Positions 27,351-34,932 of a stretch of DNA of 64,000 bases are shown here, in pieces. The notes under the pieces were generated by a model that ran no database searches, had not been told where the DNA came from, and saw only the letters and a list, made by a program, of their open reading frames with translations. The stretch comes from CAVRCA01 sp963719345 (GTDB lineage: Bacteria > Pseudomonadota > Alphaproteobacteria > Acetobacterales > Acetobacteraceae): positions 372,001 to 436,000 of the forward strand of contig CAVRCA010000001.1 in the NCBI GenBank assembly GCA_963719345.1, written 5' to 3'. A program made the position numbers and the translations under genes. Positions within the stretch are counted from its first letter, which is position 1; every line of letters begins with the position of its first letter.

Positions 27351-28211
27351 TCAGCAGGGCTCGCAGGAGAACCGCGTCGACGGGGAGACGAACTCCTCCT
27401 GCGCCGCGACGGTGAGCAGTTCGCGCGAGCCCGCCTCCGCCGTCCGCCGGAGCACGCCGAACAGCGAGGAGCAAGCCGCCTCCAGGGCCGCGGCGGTGCT
27501 GCCGGTTCGCAGCCGATGCACCGTGAACAGAGCGGCGAGCGCATCGCCGGCGCCGTTCGCCGCGAGCGCGAGGCGCGGAGTTCGCAGCCGGTGGAAGGCG
27601 CCCGCCTCGGCGGCGAGCAGGTCGATGGCGTCGGCCGGGGTTTCCTCCGTCCGCAGGCTGGTCAGCAGCACCGCGCCAAGCCCGTCCGGTCGCATCCGGC
27701 GCTGCACCGCCGCCACCGCCTCCTTCACCTCCGCAAGCGTCGCTGCCTCCCACCCCGTGAGCTGACCGAGTTCGAACCGGTTGGGCGTGATGATGTCGGC
27801 CAACGGCAACGCCCGCTCGGCGAGCAGTTCGGCCACTCCCGGGCCGACGTATCGGCCGGGACCGTCATCGCCGATCACCGGATCGCAACAGTAGATCGCC
27901 TTCGGGTTGGCCCGCCGCACGCGCCGGACGGTGTCGACGACCACTTCGCCGACCTCGGTTGAACCCAAATAGCCCGACAGCACCGCATCGCAACGGGGCA
28001 ACGCACCACGCTGCTCGATGCCGTCGATGATGGCGCGGATTTCGGCGCCGCCGAATACCTGGCCGGTCCACGCCCCGTAGCCCGGGTGGTTGGAGAACTG
28101 CACGGTGTTGACGGCCCAAACCTCGACGCCCAGCCGCTGCAACGGGAACACCGCGCTGGCGTTGCCGACATGACCGTAGGCGACCCAGGACTGAATGGAG
28201 AGGACGTTCAT
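27351..28211 (-). CDS. pdxY: Pyridoxal kinase PdxY
   Basis: This ribokinase-fold enzyme of 286 residues phosphorylates pyridoxal in the vitamin B6 salvage route. The N-terminus MNVLSIQSWVAYGHVGNASA is diagnostic, followed by NTVQFSNHPGYGAWTG, the CDPVIGDDG segment, TPNRFELGQLTG and the catalytic region NGAGDALAALF with its Asp. The ATG at 28211 overlaps the divergent ATG of the Spy-like gene (CATG at 28209-28212). It heads a tight set with an ABC exporter and a NUDIX gene. Confidence 0.94.
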   Translation of the reverse strand: MNVLSIQSWVAYGHVGNASAVFPLQRLGVEVWAVNTVQFSNHPGYGAWTGQVFGGAEIRAIIDGIEQRGALPRCDAVLSGYLGSTEVGEVVVDTVRRVRRANPKAIYCCDPVIGDDGPGRYVGPGVAELLAERALPLADIITPNRFELGQLTGWEAATLAEVKEAVAAVQRRMRPDGLGAVLLTSLRTEETPADAIDLLAAEAGAFHRLRTPRLALAANGAGDALAALFTVHRLRTGSTAAALEAACSSLFGVLRRTAEAGSRELLTVAAQEEFVSPSTRFSCEPC

Positions 28212-28767
28212 GCCGATGGTTTCGCATGGTCGCGCCCGCTATGCCACGGGCCGGAGAATCGCCGTCAGCGCCGCATTGGTGGCCGGTCTGGCACTCGCAT
28301 CGTGGACCGCCACGCCGGCCCACTCCACCTCCGCCCAGGCCACCTCCGCCCAGGCCGCCTCCGCTCAAGCCGCGCCAAGCCAATCGGCGGCCTCGGAGCC
28401 GGGACCGCAGAGCGAGCGGCGGTTGCGGGTCGAGACGCGCATCGAGGACCTGCATGCCCGCCTGCACATCACCGCCGAGCAGGAATCGGCATGGGCCGGG
28501 TTCGCCGAGGTGATGCGTGACGACGCGCGGCACATGGACGAGGTGTCCCACAGGCAGGCCCAGCAGCTCCCCCAGATGAGCGCGGTCGACCACCTGCGCT
28601 CCTATGCGGAGGTCGTCACCGCTCACGCGCAAGACGTGCAGCGGCTGGTTCCCGCCTTCCAGGCGGTCTACGACGCGATGTCGCCGGAGCAGAAGCGAGC
28701 AGCCGACCAGCTGTTCCGCAACTTTGCGGAGCGCTCGCAGCAGCGCGCCGTCGGTCGACCCGGCTAG
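28210..28767 (+). CDS. Spy/CpxP-like (LTXXQ motif) periplasmic protein
   Basis: This 185-residue protein has a signal peptide (RRIAVSAALVAGLALASWTA) and a helical body of the LTXXQ type: LHARLHITAEQESAWAGFAE and MSPEQKRAADQLFRNFAE, the two repeats of Spy/CpxP chaperones. After the signal is a low-complexity linker made by a 15-bp tandem repeat. The ATG at 28210 follows GGAGAGG. Spy-like proteins protect periplasmic proteins from aggregation, and this is the likely but unproven role. The start codon overlaps that of divergent pdxY. Confidence 0.8.
   Translation: MPMVSHGRARYATGRRIAVSAALVAGLALASWTATPAHSTSAQATSAQAASAQAAPSQSAASEPGPQSERRLRVETRIEDLHARLHITAEQESAWAGFAEVMRDDARHMDEVSHRQAQQLPQMSAVDHLRSYAEVVTAHAQDVQRLVPAFQAVYDAMSPEQKRAADQLFRNFAERSQQRAVGRPG
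28327..28371 (+). repeat. 15-bp tandem repeat inside the Spy-like gene
   Basis: Three consecutive 15-mers (28327-28341, 28342-28356, 28357-28371); the first two are identical and the third differs at a few bases. They encode TSAQA, TSAQA and ASAQA, extending the linker after the signal peptide. Being in multiples of 15, changes in copy number would keep the frame. Confidence 0.8.
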
Positions 28768-28808
28768 ACGGCCCGGGCGGAGGCGTGGCCCGCCTCGTAA
28801 GCCGTCGC

Positions 28809-28837
28809 TTGAGCAAGGCCGAGCCAATCGGTATACG
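28809..28837 (+). promoter_or_regulatory. Putative sigma-70-type promoter of rpmE
   Basis: TTGAGC (28809-28814) and TATACG (28832-28837) are separated by 17 bp, each matching four of six consensus bases. They lie about 50 bp before the rpmE ATG, in the 119-bp gap after the Spy-like gene. Confidence 0.45.
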
Positions 28838-28886
28838 CCGCACTCGCGGGCCGGTCGGCATCGGCCACGCCAGAGGAGCAGCTGCG

Positions 28887-29120
28887 ATGAAATCCGGCAT
28901 TCACCCGAACTATCATGAGATCAACGTCGTGATGACCGACGGCACGGCCTTCAAGACACGGTCCTGCTACGGCAAGCCCGGCGACACCCTCCGCCTCGAC
29001 ATCGACCCCAAATCCCACCCTGCATGGACCGGTCAGCACCGGATCATGGACACCGGCGGCCAAGTGGCGAAGTTCAACAAGAAGTTCGCCGGCCTTGGCG
29101 TGAAGCGCGGCGGCGGCTGA
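28887..29120 (+). CDS. rpmE: 50S ribosomal protein L31
   Basis: This is a 77-residue large-subunit ribosomal protein. The start MKSGIHPNYHEINVVMTDGT and the later IDPKSHPAWTGQHRIMDTGG are characteristic of the alphaproteobacterial form. Only one cysteine (SCYG) is present, so it lacks the four-Cys zinc site of the C+ form of L31. The ATG at 28887 gives the family N-terminus; longer frames upstream are spurious. Confidence 0.95.
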   Translation: MKSGIHPNYHEINVVMTDGTAFKTRSCYGKPGDTLRLDIDPKSHPAWTGQHRIMDTGGQVAKFNKKFAGLGVKRGGG

Positions 29121-29146
29121 ATCGCGGCAAGTCGACGCATAACCCC

Positions 29147-29175
29147 CTTGAAATGCTTGGTTCACATGTCCAGGT
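29147..29175 (+). promoter_or_regulatory. Possible RpoH-type (heat-shock) promoter for hsp20
   Basis: CTTGAA at 29147-29152 matches the heat-shock sigma-32 -35 element. Seventeen bases later CCAGGT (29170-29175) matches the usual -10 only partly. It lies about 105 bp before the Hsp20 start, where a heat-shock promoter would be expected. Confidence 0.3.
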
Positions 29176-29279
29176 GAAGCCTGTCCGAGGTGCCCGAACG
29201 GGGCCTCGGAGGCTTGCAGGGGGCTGGCCCGAACGGGCGGCCCCGACATCATGGACCTTGCTATCGCAGGAGGTTTGCT

Positions 29280-29751
29280 ATGACCAGTCTGGACTTCGCG
29301 CCACTCTTCCGCACGGCCATCGGCTTCGACCGGCTGGCTCGCTTGGTGGATACGGCGACGGCCTCGGCAGAGGTTTCTTCTTATCCTCCGTACAACATCG
29401 AGCGGACCGGCGACGACTTCGTACCGCCTGACCATGGCGGTCGCGGGCTTCCGCCCCGAGGACCTTGAGTTGACGGTCAAGGAGAACACCTTGCTGATCG
29501 CCGGCCGCGTGCCCGCCGAAGCGTCGAAGAGCGAGGTGCTGTATCGCGGCATCGCCGGCCGGGCGTTTGAACGTCGCTTCGTGCTGGCCGACCATATCGT
29601 GGTCGAGGGTGCCGATCTGCAGAACGGCCTGCTGCATGTGGGCCTCAAGCGGGTCGTGCCGGAGGCGCTCAAGCCCCGGCGGATCGAGATCGGCGGGGTT
29701 GCCCCGCAGTCGATCGCGAACGACAGCGCCAAGGCGTCCGAAGCCGCCTAA
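29280..29751 (+). pseudogene. Hsp20 small heat-shock protein, frameshifted
   Basis: This is a small heat-shock chaperone of the IbpA type, about 157 residues when joined. The N-terminus MTSLDFAPLFRTAIGFDRLA and SSYPPYNIERTGDDF leads into the alpha-crystallin domain, but one extra G at about 29421 shifts the frame. Downstream, in the next frame, comes MAVAGFRPEDLELTVKENTL, then RGIAGRAFERRFVLADHI and GLLHVGLKR. Removing that base gives D-D-F-Y-R-L-T-M, the usual sequence. The ATG at 29280 follows AGGAGG. It may be a real mutation or an assembly error. Confidence 0.85.
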
Positions 29752-29779
29752 GGCTTCGGGACTTGATGGAAGGGGCCGA

Positions 29780-29995
29780 TCATTCGGCCCCTTTCTGCTG
29801 TCCGGGCATACGGAAGACGCTGTCCGCCGCGCTGCGATGGGATTGTTTGCGGGCGATCTCGGCCTCGGCGCGGACGATCTCGGCCCGCAGCTCGCCGATA
29901 TAGGCCTCCAGCTCCTCGAGCCCGAGCGGGTCGAGCACCGGCCTGTCCAGCCGGACCCGCACGCGGCGTGGCCCGTCCTCCTCATCCTGCGCCAT
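29780..29995 (-). CDS. DUF1192 domain protein
   Basis: This 71-residue soluble protein matches DUF1192, a family found mainly in alphaproteobacteria: LDPLGLEELEAYIGELRAEI, then ARKQSHRSAADSVF. The middle predicts a short coiled coil. Function is unknown. It is convergent with the Hsp20 gene (28 bp) and divergent from trcR. Confidence 0.82.
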   Translation of the reverse strand: MAQDEEDGPRRVRVRLDRPVLDPLGLEELEAYIGELRAEIVRAEAEIARKQSHRSAADSVFRMPGQQKGAE

Positions 29996-30137
29996 TCGCC
30001 CTCCCCGGCGTGCGTGTTCTTCTGTTCATAATCCTGCTCTCACCCTTGACCCACCCCAGGTGTCAAGTCATATCCACCACCGCCCGTTTTCTGGACGCTT
30101 GCCGCCTCGGCCGCGCCCGCGGGCCGAAGGTGATGTC

Positions 30138-30716
30138 ATGACACTCCCGCTAATGCCGAAGGCCACTGCCGTGTGGCTGATCGACAAGACTGCCCTGACC
30201 TTCACGCAGATCGCCGAGTTTTGCGGAATGCACCCGCTGGAGGTGCAAGCCATTGCGGACGGCGAAGTCGCACAAGGTATCGTGGGCTACGATCCGGTCG
30301 CCAACGGGCAGCTCACGATGGACGAAATCCACCGTTGTGAAGCCGACCCGAATGCTCGGTTGCGTCTGCTGCCGAGCAACAACCCGTTGCCGAAGCGCTC
30401 CCGCGGCAGCCGCTACACCCCTGTTGCCAAGCGCAACGACCGTCCCGACGCCATCGCTTTCCTGATCCGCACCTATCCCCAGCTGACTGAGGCGCAGGTG
30501 GGCAGGTTGCTGGGCACGACCAAGGACACCATCCAGAAGGTGCGCGACCGCACGCACTGGAACAGCGCGAACATCAAGCCGCGCGATCCGGTCATCCTGG
30601 GGCTGTGCAGCCAGTCCGATCTCAATGCCGCCATCGCGCAGGCCAACGAGCGGCTGACCCGCGAAGGGCAGGCAGTTCCCCCGCCCCCGGTCCCGGAAGC
30701 CGACGAGGCCGCCTAG
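30138..30716 (+). CDS. trcR: DUF1013 cell-cycle transcriptional regulator TrcR
   Basis: This 192-residue DNA-binding protein is the DUF1013/TrcR family, conserved in alphaproteobacteria and linked to cell-cycle transcription in Caulobacter relatives. Helix-turn-helix-like segments are seen at ALTFTQIAEFCGMHPLEVQ and LTEAQVGRLLGTTKDTIQKV. HWNSANIKPRDPVILGLCSQ is strongly family-like. The ATG at 30138 follows AAGGTGATG and gives MTLPLMPKATAVWLIDKTAL. A strong hairpin follows the stop. Confidence 0.92.
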   Translation: MTLPLMPKATAVWLIDKTALTFTQIAEFCGMHPLEVQAIADGEVAQGIVGYDPVANGQLTMDEIHRCEADPNARLRLLPSNNPLPKRSRGSRYTPVAKRNDRPDAIAFLIRTYPQLTEAQVGRLLGTTKDTIQKVRDRTHWNSANIKPRDPVILGLCSQSDLNAAIAQANERLTREGQAVPPPPVPEADEAA

Positions 30717-30759
30717 GCGGACGCGAGGCGGCGAGCAAGGGCGAAGGCCGACACGCGAA

Positions 30760-30787
30760 GGGCGACGGTCACGCTGGACCGTCGCCC
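30760..30787. terminator. Perfect 11-bp hairpin after trcR
   Basis: GGGCGACGGTC (30760-30770) pairs perfectly with GACCGTCGCCC (30777-30787) around a 6-base loop and is followed by TGGGTTT. It lies between the convergent trcR and ydcH genes, so it could serve both. Confidence 0.7.
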
Positions 30788-30809
30788 TGGGTTTAGGCAA
30801 TCGGCTTCG

Positions 30810-30983
30810 TCAGTTGGTATGGGTCCGGAGACGTTCCATCTCGTCCTTTAGGTGCAGCTTCTCGAGCTTCAGTCGGATAAGCGCCTCGGGATCGGGTCGC
30901 GGTCGCTGGTCTTCGTCGGCGATCAGCGTTTCCAGAGAGGCGTGACGCTCCTTGAGGGTCTCGAGACGCGACTGCAGGCTCAT
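30810..30983 (-). CDS. YdcH/DUF465 family protein
   Basis: This 57-residue helical protein is short and easily missed. It starts MSLQSRLETLKERHASLETL and ends LIRLKLEKLHLKDEMERLRT, a typical DUF465 helical hairpin with a K-x-x-L-K-D-E segment. The ATG at 30983 follows AGGAGGCATC. Function is unknown. A second, divergent DUF465 gene starts 171 bp away. Confidence 0.88.
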   Translation of the reverse strand: MSLQSRLETLKERHASLETLIADEDQRPRPDPEALIRLKLEKLHLKDEMERLRTHTN

Positions 30984-31153
30984 GATGCCTCCTTTGCCGG
31001 TGTATCGATCGGTAGACCCACGGCGGCTAGGCCGTGACAGGGAACGGTAATGCCGCGGCGGCGCCAGGCGCCAGCCAATTCCGCTTGAAGGCTGCCCGCG
31101 CCGGCGGTGTCAAGTGTATGATGGTGCTATGAAACTCCGATGCTGATCGACCC

Positions 31154-31357
31154 ATGCTGACCGACCGGGACACGTTGCTGCGCAAGCTGCACGAACTGCG
31201 GAGTGAACACCGCGATCTCGACACCGTGATTACGCGCTTGGCCGACCAGGGGGCGCTCGACCAGCTCCATCTGCAGCGTCTGAAGAAACGCAAGCTCATG
31301 CTCAAAGACGAGATCGCTTGGCTGGAGAGCCGGCTGATCCCAGACAGCATCGCCTGA
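31154..31357 (+). CDS. YdcH/DUF465 family protein upstream of purE
   Basis: This 67-residue helical protein of the DUF465 family has KLHELRSEHRDLDTVITRLA and QRLKKRKLMLKDEIAWLESR, the two helices and the KDEI motif shared with the divergent paralogue at 30810-30983. Its stop is immediately followed by the purE ATG with no spacer, so it is co-transcribed with purEK. A DUF465 gene directly before purE is a recurring arrangement in alphaproteobacteria. Function is unknown. Confidence 0.88.
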   Translation: MLTDRDTLLRKLHELRSEHRDLDTVITRLADQGALDQLHLQRLKKRKLMLKDEIAWLESRLIPDSIA

Positions 31358-31852
31358 ATGGCCAAGCCACCGCCTTTGGTTGGCGTCATCATGGGCAGCC
31401 AGTCCGATTGGCCGACCCTGCGCCACGCCGTCGATAAGCTCGCCACCCTCGAGATCGCCTGTGAGAGCCGGATCATCTCGGCCCACCGCACCCCCGACCG
31501 GCTGGCGGCCTACGCCAAGTCGGCGCGTGAGCGGGGTCTGCGGGTGATCATCGCCGGAGCCGGGGGTGCCGCGCATCTGCCCGGCATGTGCGCCGCCTGG
31601 ACCCCGCTGCCCGTGCTGGGGGTGCCGGTTGAGTCGCATCAACTCCGCGGGCTCGATAGCCTGTTGTCCATTGTCCAGATGCCGGCAGGAGTGGCGGTGG
31701 GCACCCTGGCGGTGGGCCGCGCGGGCGCTGTGAACGCGGCGGTACTGGCCGCTTCCATCCTGGCCATCGCCGATCCGGCGCTCGCAACCCGGCTCGATGC
31801 CATGCGGCTCGCCCAGACCGACGCCGTGCCCGAGGCGCCCGCGGAGCCGTGA
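31358..31852 (+). CDS. purE: N5-carboxyaminoimidazole ribonucleotide mutase
   Basis: This class I PurE of 164 residues moves the carboxyl group from N5 to C4 in purine synthesis. Key motifs are IMGSQSDWPT (substrate phosphate), SAHRTPDRL with the catalytic His and GAGGAAHLPGM. The ATG abuts the stop of the DUF465 gene and the stop overlaps the purK GTG by 4 nt. PurE and PurK act in consecutive steps. Confidence 0.96.
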   Translation: MAKPPPLVGVIMGSQSDWPTLRHAVDKLATLEIACESRIISAHRTPDRLAAYAKSARERGLRVIIAGAGGAAHLPGMCAAWTPLPVLGVPVESHQLRGLDSLLSIVQMPAGVAVGTLAVGRAGAVNAAVLAASILAIADPALATRLDAMRLAQTDAVPEAPAEP

Positions 31853-32997
31853 GAGGGGCGCTGCTTCCCAACGCCACGATCGGCATCGTCGGCGGCGGCC
31901 AGCTCGGACGCATGTCGGCGATCGCTGCCGCTCGCCTGGGGTTCCGCTGCCGCATCCTGACGCCGGAAGAAGACAGTCCGGCCGGCCAGGTGGCGGCCGC
32001 GGTCACGCTCGGTGACTACGAAGACCCCGCCGTGCTCCGCGCCTTTGCCGCCGGGGTGGACGTGATCACCTTCGAGTTCGAGAATATCAGCGCCGAAGGC
32101 CTCGAGTTGCTGGCCTCCCGCAAGCCGGTGCGTCCCTCCCCCTCCGTCCTCCGGATCAGCCAGGACCGCATCGCGGAAAAGAGTTTTCTCAATCAGGCCG
32201 GGGTGGCGACTGCGCCATGGTCCGCGGTGGAGACGCCGGCGGACCTCGGGGCCGCGATCGCCCGCCACGGCCTTCCCGCTATCCTGAAGACCACCCGGCT
32301 CGGCTATGACGGCAAGGGGCAGTTCCTGCTGCGCTCGCCTGCGGACCTTCCGGCAGCCTACGAGGAGCTTACTCCGAAGCCGCTGATTTTGGAGGGGTTC
32401 ATCGATTTCGCGCTGGAGCTCAGCGTCATCGTGGCGCGCGGCGTCGACGGCGCGGTCGCGGTTTTCGACGCGGTGGAGAACCGCCATCGCGATCACATCC
32501 TCGACCTCACCCTCGCACCGGCCCAGGTTCCCCTCCAAGTCGCCGAGCAGGCGCGGGCCATCGCCGTCCGGGTGGCGGACGCGCTCGACCTCGTGGGCCT
32601 CATGGCGGTCGAGATGTTCCTCGACAGCACGGGTCGGCTGCTGGTCAACGAGATCGCGCCGCGGCCGCACAACTCGGGCCACTGGACGATCGAGGCCTGT
32701 GCGGCCGGCCAGTTCGAGATGCACATCCGCGCCGTCGCCGGCCTGCCGTTGCCGGACCCGGGCCGCCACTCCGATGCGGTGATGAAGAACCTGGTCGGGC
32801 CGGACGAGTTGGCGCTGTGGCCCGAACTGGTGGCGACCGCCGGCCTGATCCCGCATCTCTACGGCAAGACGGAAGCCCGCGAGGGCCGCAAGATGGGCCA
32901 TGTGACCCGCCTCTTTCCCCGCGGCGCGCTGCCGGGCGAGTTCGGCATCGCCGCCGCCCTGGGCGCCGCCGCCCCCCGCCCCGCACCAGAAGCCTAG
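31849..32997 (+). CDS. purK: 5-(carboxyamino)imidazole ribonucleotide synthase
   Basis: This ATP-grasp enzyme of 382 residues makes N5-CAIR from AIR, ATP and bicarbonate. The N-terminal TIGIVGGGQLGRMSAIAAAR, the ATP-grasp region LKTTRLGYDGKGQ and the late NEIAPRPHNSGHWTIEAC are diagnostic. The GTG start at 31849 is coupled to purE. The last 4 bases overlap the stop of the convergent MetE-like gene. Confidence 0.95.
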   Translation: MRGALLPNATIGIVGGGQLGRMSAIAAARLGFRCRILTPEEDSPAGQVAAAVTLGDYEDPAVLRAFAAGVDVITFEFENISAEGLELLASRKPVRPSPSVLRISQDRIAEKSFLNQAGVATAPWSAVETPADLGAAIARHGLPAILKTTRLGYDGKGQFLLRSPADLPAAYEELTPKPLILEGFIDFALELSVIVARGVDGAVAVFDAVENRHRDHILDLTLAPAQVPLQVAEQARAIAVRVADALDLVGLMAVEMFLDSTGRLLVNEIAPRPHNSGHWTIEACAAGQFEMHIRAVAGLPLPDPGRHSDAVMKNLVGPDELALWPELVATAGLIPHLYGKTEAREGRKMGHVTRLFPRGALPGEFGIAAALGAAAPRPAPEA

Positions 32998-34136
32998 ACC
33001 TCGCCCCACACCTCGCGCGCCACCTCGACGCACCGGCTCAGCTTGGCCCATTGCTGCTCCTCGGTGAGCAGGTTGCCCTCCTCGGTGCTGGCGAAACCGC
33101 ATTGCGGGCTGAGCGCGAGCTGCTCGAGGGGAAGGAATTCGGCGGCCTGGTCGATCCGCCGCTTCAGAGCATCCTTCGTTTCGAGCTCGCCGGTCTTGCT
33201 GGTCATCAGGCCGAGCACGACGATCTTTCTTCCGCGCGGCACGAAGCGGAGCGGCTCGAAACCGCCGGCGCGCTCGCTATCGTACTCCATGAAGTAGGCG
33301 TCGGCGTCGATCTGGTTGAACAGCACCTCCGCCACCGGCTCGTAACCGCCCGACGCCACCCAGGTGGAGCGGAAATTGCCTCGGCAAAGGTGCATGCTGA
33401 TCGTCATGCCAGCGCGGCGGCCGCTGATCGCGGTGTTCAGCATTTCGGCATAGATGCGCAGCAGATCCTCGACGTGCTCGCCGCGCGCCTTGAGGTTGGC
33501 GATCTGCTCGGGGTCGCAGAGATAGGCGATGTTCACCTCGTCGAGCTGCAGGTAGCGGCATCCGGCGTCGCCGAACGCCCGCACGGCTTGCCGGTACGCG
33601 GTGCCGAGATCGGCGAAGAACGGGCCGAGGTCGGGATAGGCTGCGTCGTCGATGCCCCGCCGCCCGGCCCGGAAATGCACCACGCTCGGCGACGGGATCG
33701 TCTGCTTCGCCACCGCGTCACCGGCATGGTCGGCGACGAACCGGAAATCGTCGATCATCACGGGCTTCGACCAGCCGACGCGGCCGGTAATCCGCAAGGC
33801 GTGCGGCAGGGGCATTGCGCCCTTGAACATGATCTTCTGTTCGGGCTCGTAGATTTCCACCCCGTCGAGACCGGACACGAAATCGTAGTGCCAATAGGCG
33901 CGCCGATATTCTCCGTCGGTCACCGCGCGCAGCCCGATGTCGCGTTGGCGCGCAATTGCTGCGCCAATGCAGCGATCCTCGATCTCGTGCAGCGCATCGC
34001 GCGAGAGATTGCCCGCTTTCCAGGCGGCCCGGGCCGCCTGCAATTCCTTCGGTCGCAGCAGGCTGCCGACATGATCGGCGCGGAATGGCGGAGCTGCGCG
34101 AGTGCCTCGATGTGTGTCGTCGACGGTGCTGGACAT
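32994..34136 (-). CDS. MetE C-terminal-like (cobalamin-independent methyltransferase family) protein
   Basis: This 380-residue TIM-barrel protein is related to the catalytic half of MetE and to short MetE-like proteins. The N-terminus FRADHVGSLLRP is typical. Zinc ligands are visible as H-x-C in MHLCRGN and Cys in LSPQCGFAS, and substrate residues in RYLQLDEVNIAYL. It lacks the MetE N-terminal domain, so the methyl donor need not be the triglutamyl folate of classical MetE. It may make methionine from another donor or act on another thiol. It is divergent from the act operon, 142 bp away. Confidence 0.83.
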   Translation of the reverse strand: MSSTVDDTHRGTRAAPPFRADHVGSLLRPKELQAARAAWKAGNLSRDALHEIEDRCIGAAIARQRDIGLRAVTDGEYRRAYWHYDFVSGLDGVEIYEPEQKIMFKGAMPLPHALRITGRVGWSKPVMIDDFRFVADHAGDAVAKQTIPSPSVVHFRAGRRGIDDAAYPDLGPFFADLGTAYRQAVRAFGDAGCRYLQLDEVNIAYLCDPEQIANLKARGEHVEDLLRIYAEMLNTAISGRRAGMTISMHLCRGNFRSTWVASGGYEPVAEVLFNQIDADAYFMEYDSERAGGFEPLRFVPRGRKIVVLGLMTSKTGELETKDALKRRIDQAAEFLPLEQLALSPQCGFASTEEGNLLTEEQQWAKLSRCVEVAREVWGEV

Positions 34137-34278
34137 TGTTCCTCCACGTGCTTGCCCGCTGCCGCAATGTCCCGCACGGTCCGGCGTTCGTCAAAGCCGG
34201 GGCGGCAATAACGATGGTGCGAGCCTCCCCAAATCATCCCTCGCGCGAGCTGCTTTTGCGTGCAATCAATGGGGCGTC

Positions 34279-34932
34279 ATGGCAGCGATATTCCGGCCGA
34301 GCGCAAATCTCGCCGCCAAAGCCGGGCTTTTGGCGGGCTTCGCGCTGTTCGCTGCCGGCATGCTGTGGTGGTGGGTCTACCCGCGAACGGACTACGCTCG
34401 GAACCTGCGCTGGATCGTCGACCAGCCGGTGCCGTTCAGCCATCAGCACCACGTCGCCGGTCTTGGGATCGATTGCCGGTTCTGTCATACCTCGGTGGAG
34501 GTCGGGGCGACTGCCGGCCTGCCGCCCACCTATACCTGCATGACGTGTCACTCGCAGATCTGGACCAATGCGGCGTTGCTTGCCCCGGTGCGCGACAGCA
34601 TGGCCAACGACCAGCCGATCGTGTGGCACCGGATCAATAACCTGCCGGAATACGTCTACTTCAATCACGGCATCCACATCGCCAAGGGCGTCGGCTGCTC
34701 GAGCTGCCACGGCGCGGTGGACCGCATGCCGCTGATGTCGAAGCAGGCCACCTTCACCATGAGCTTTTGCACCGATTGCCACAGCAATCCCGGCCCGAAC
34801 CTTCGACCGCAGGACCAGATTTTCAACACCGAGTGGCACCGCACGGCGGACACCCCGTCGCCGGAGGCGCTGCTGCGGCAATACCACGTGCCGAGCCGCA
34901 ACCTCACGGAATGCTCGATATGTCATCGATGA
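34279..34932 (+). CDS. actA: Alternative complex III pentahaem cytochrome c, ActA
   Basis: This is the membrane-anchored multihaem subunit of the quinol:electron acceptor oxidoreductase. It has one N-terminal helix (AGLLAGFALFAAGMLWWWV) followed by a periplasmic domain with five haem sites: CRFCH, CMTCH, CSSCH, CTDCH and CSICH. Five haems and 217 residues fit ActA. The last haem site lies just two residues from the C-terminus (CSICHR). The ATG at 34279 opens the twelve-gene respiratory operon, and the stop overlaps the actB start (ATGA). Confidence 0.93.
   Translation: MAAIFRPSANLAAKAGLLAGFALFAAGMLWWWVYPRTDYARNLRWIVDQPVPFSHQHHVAGLGIDCRFCHTSVEVGATAGLPPTYTCMTCHSQIWTNAALLAPVRDSMANDQPIVWHRINNLPEYVYFNHGIHIAKGVGCSSCHGAVDRMPLMSKQATFTMSFCTDCHSNPGPNLRPQDQIFNTEWHRTADTPSPEALLRQYHVPSRNLTECSICHR

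Noticed and set aside
28327..28371. CRISPR-like repeats
   Set aside because: The units are contiguous 15-mers without spacers inside a coding sequence.
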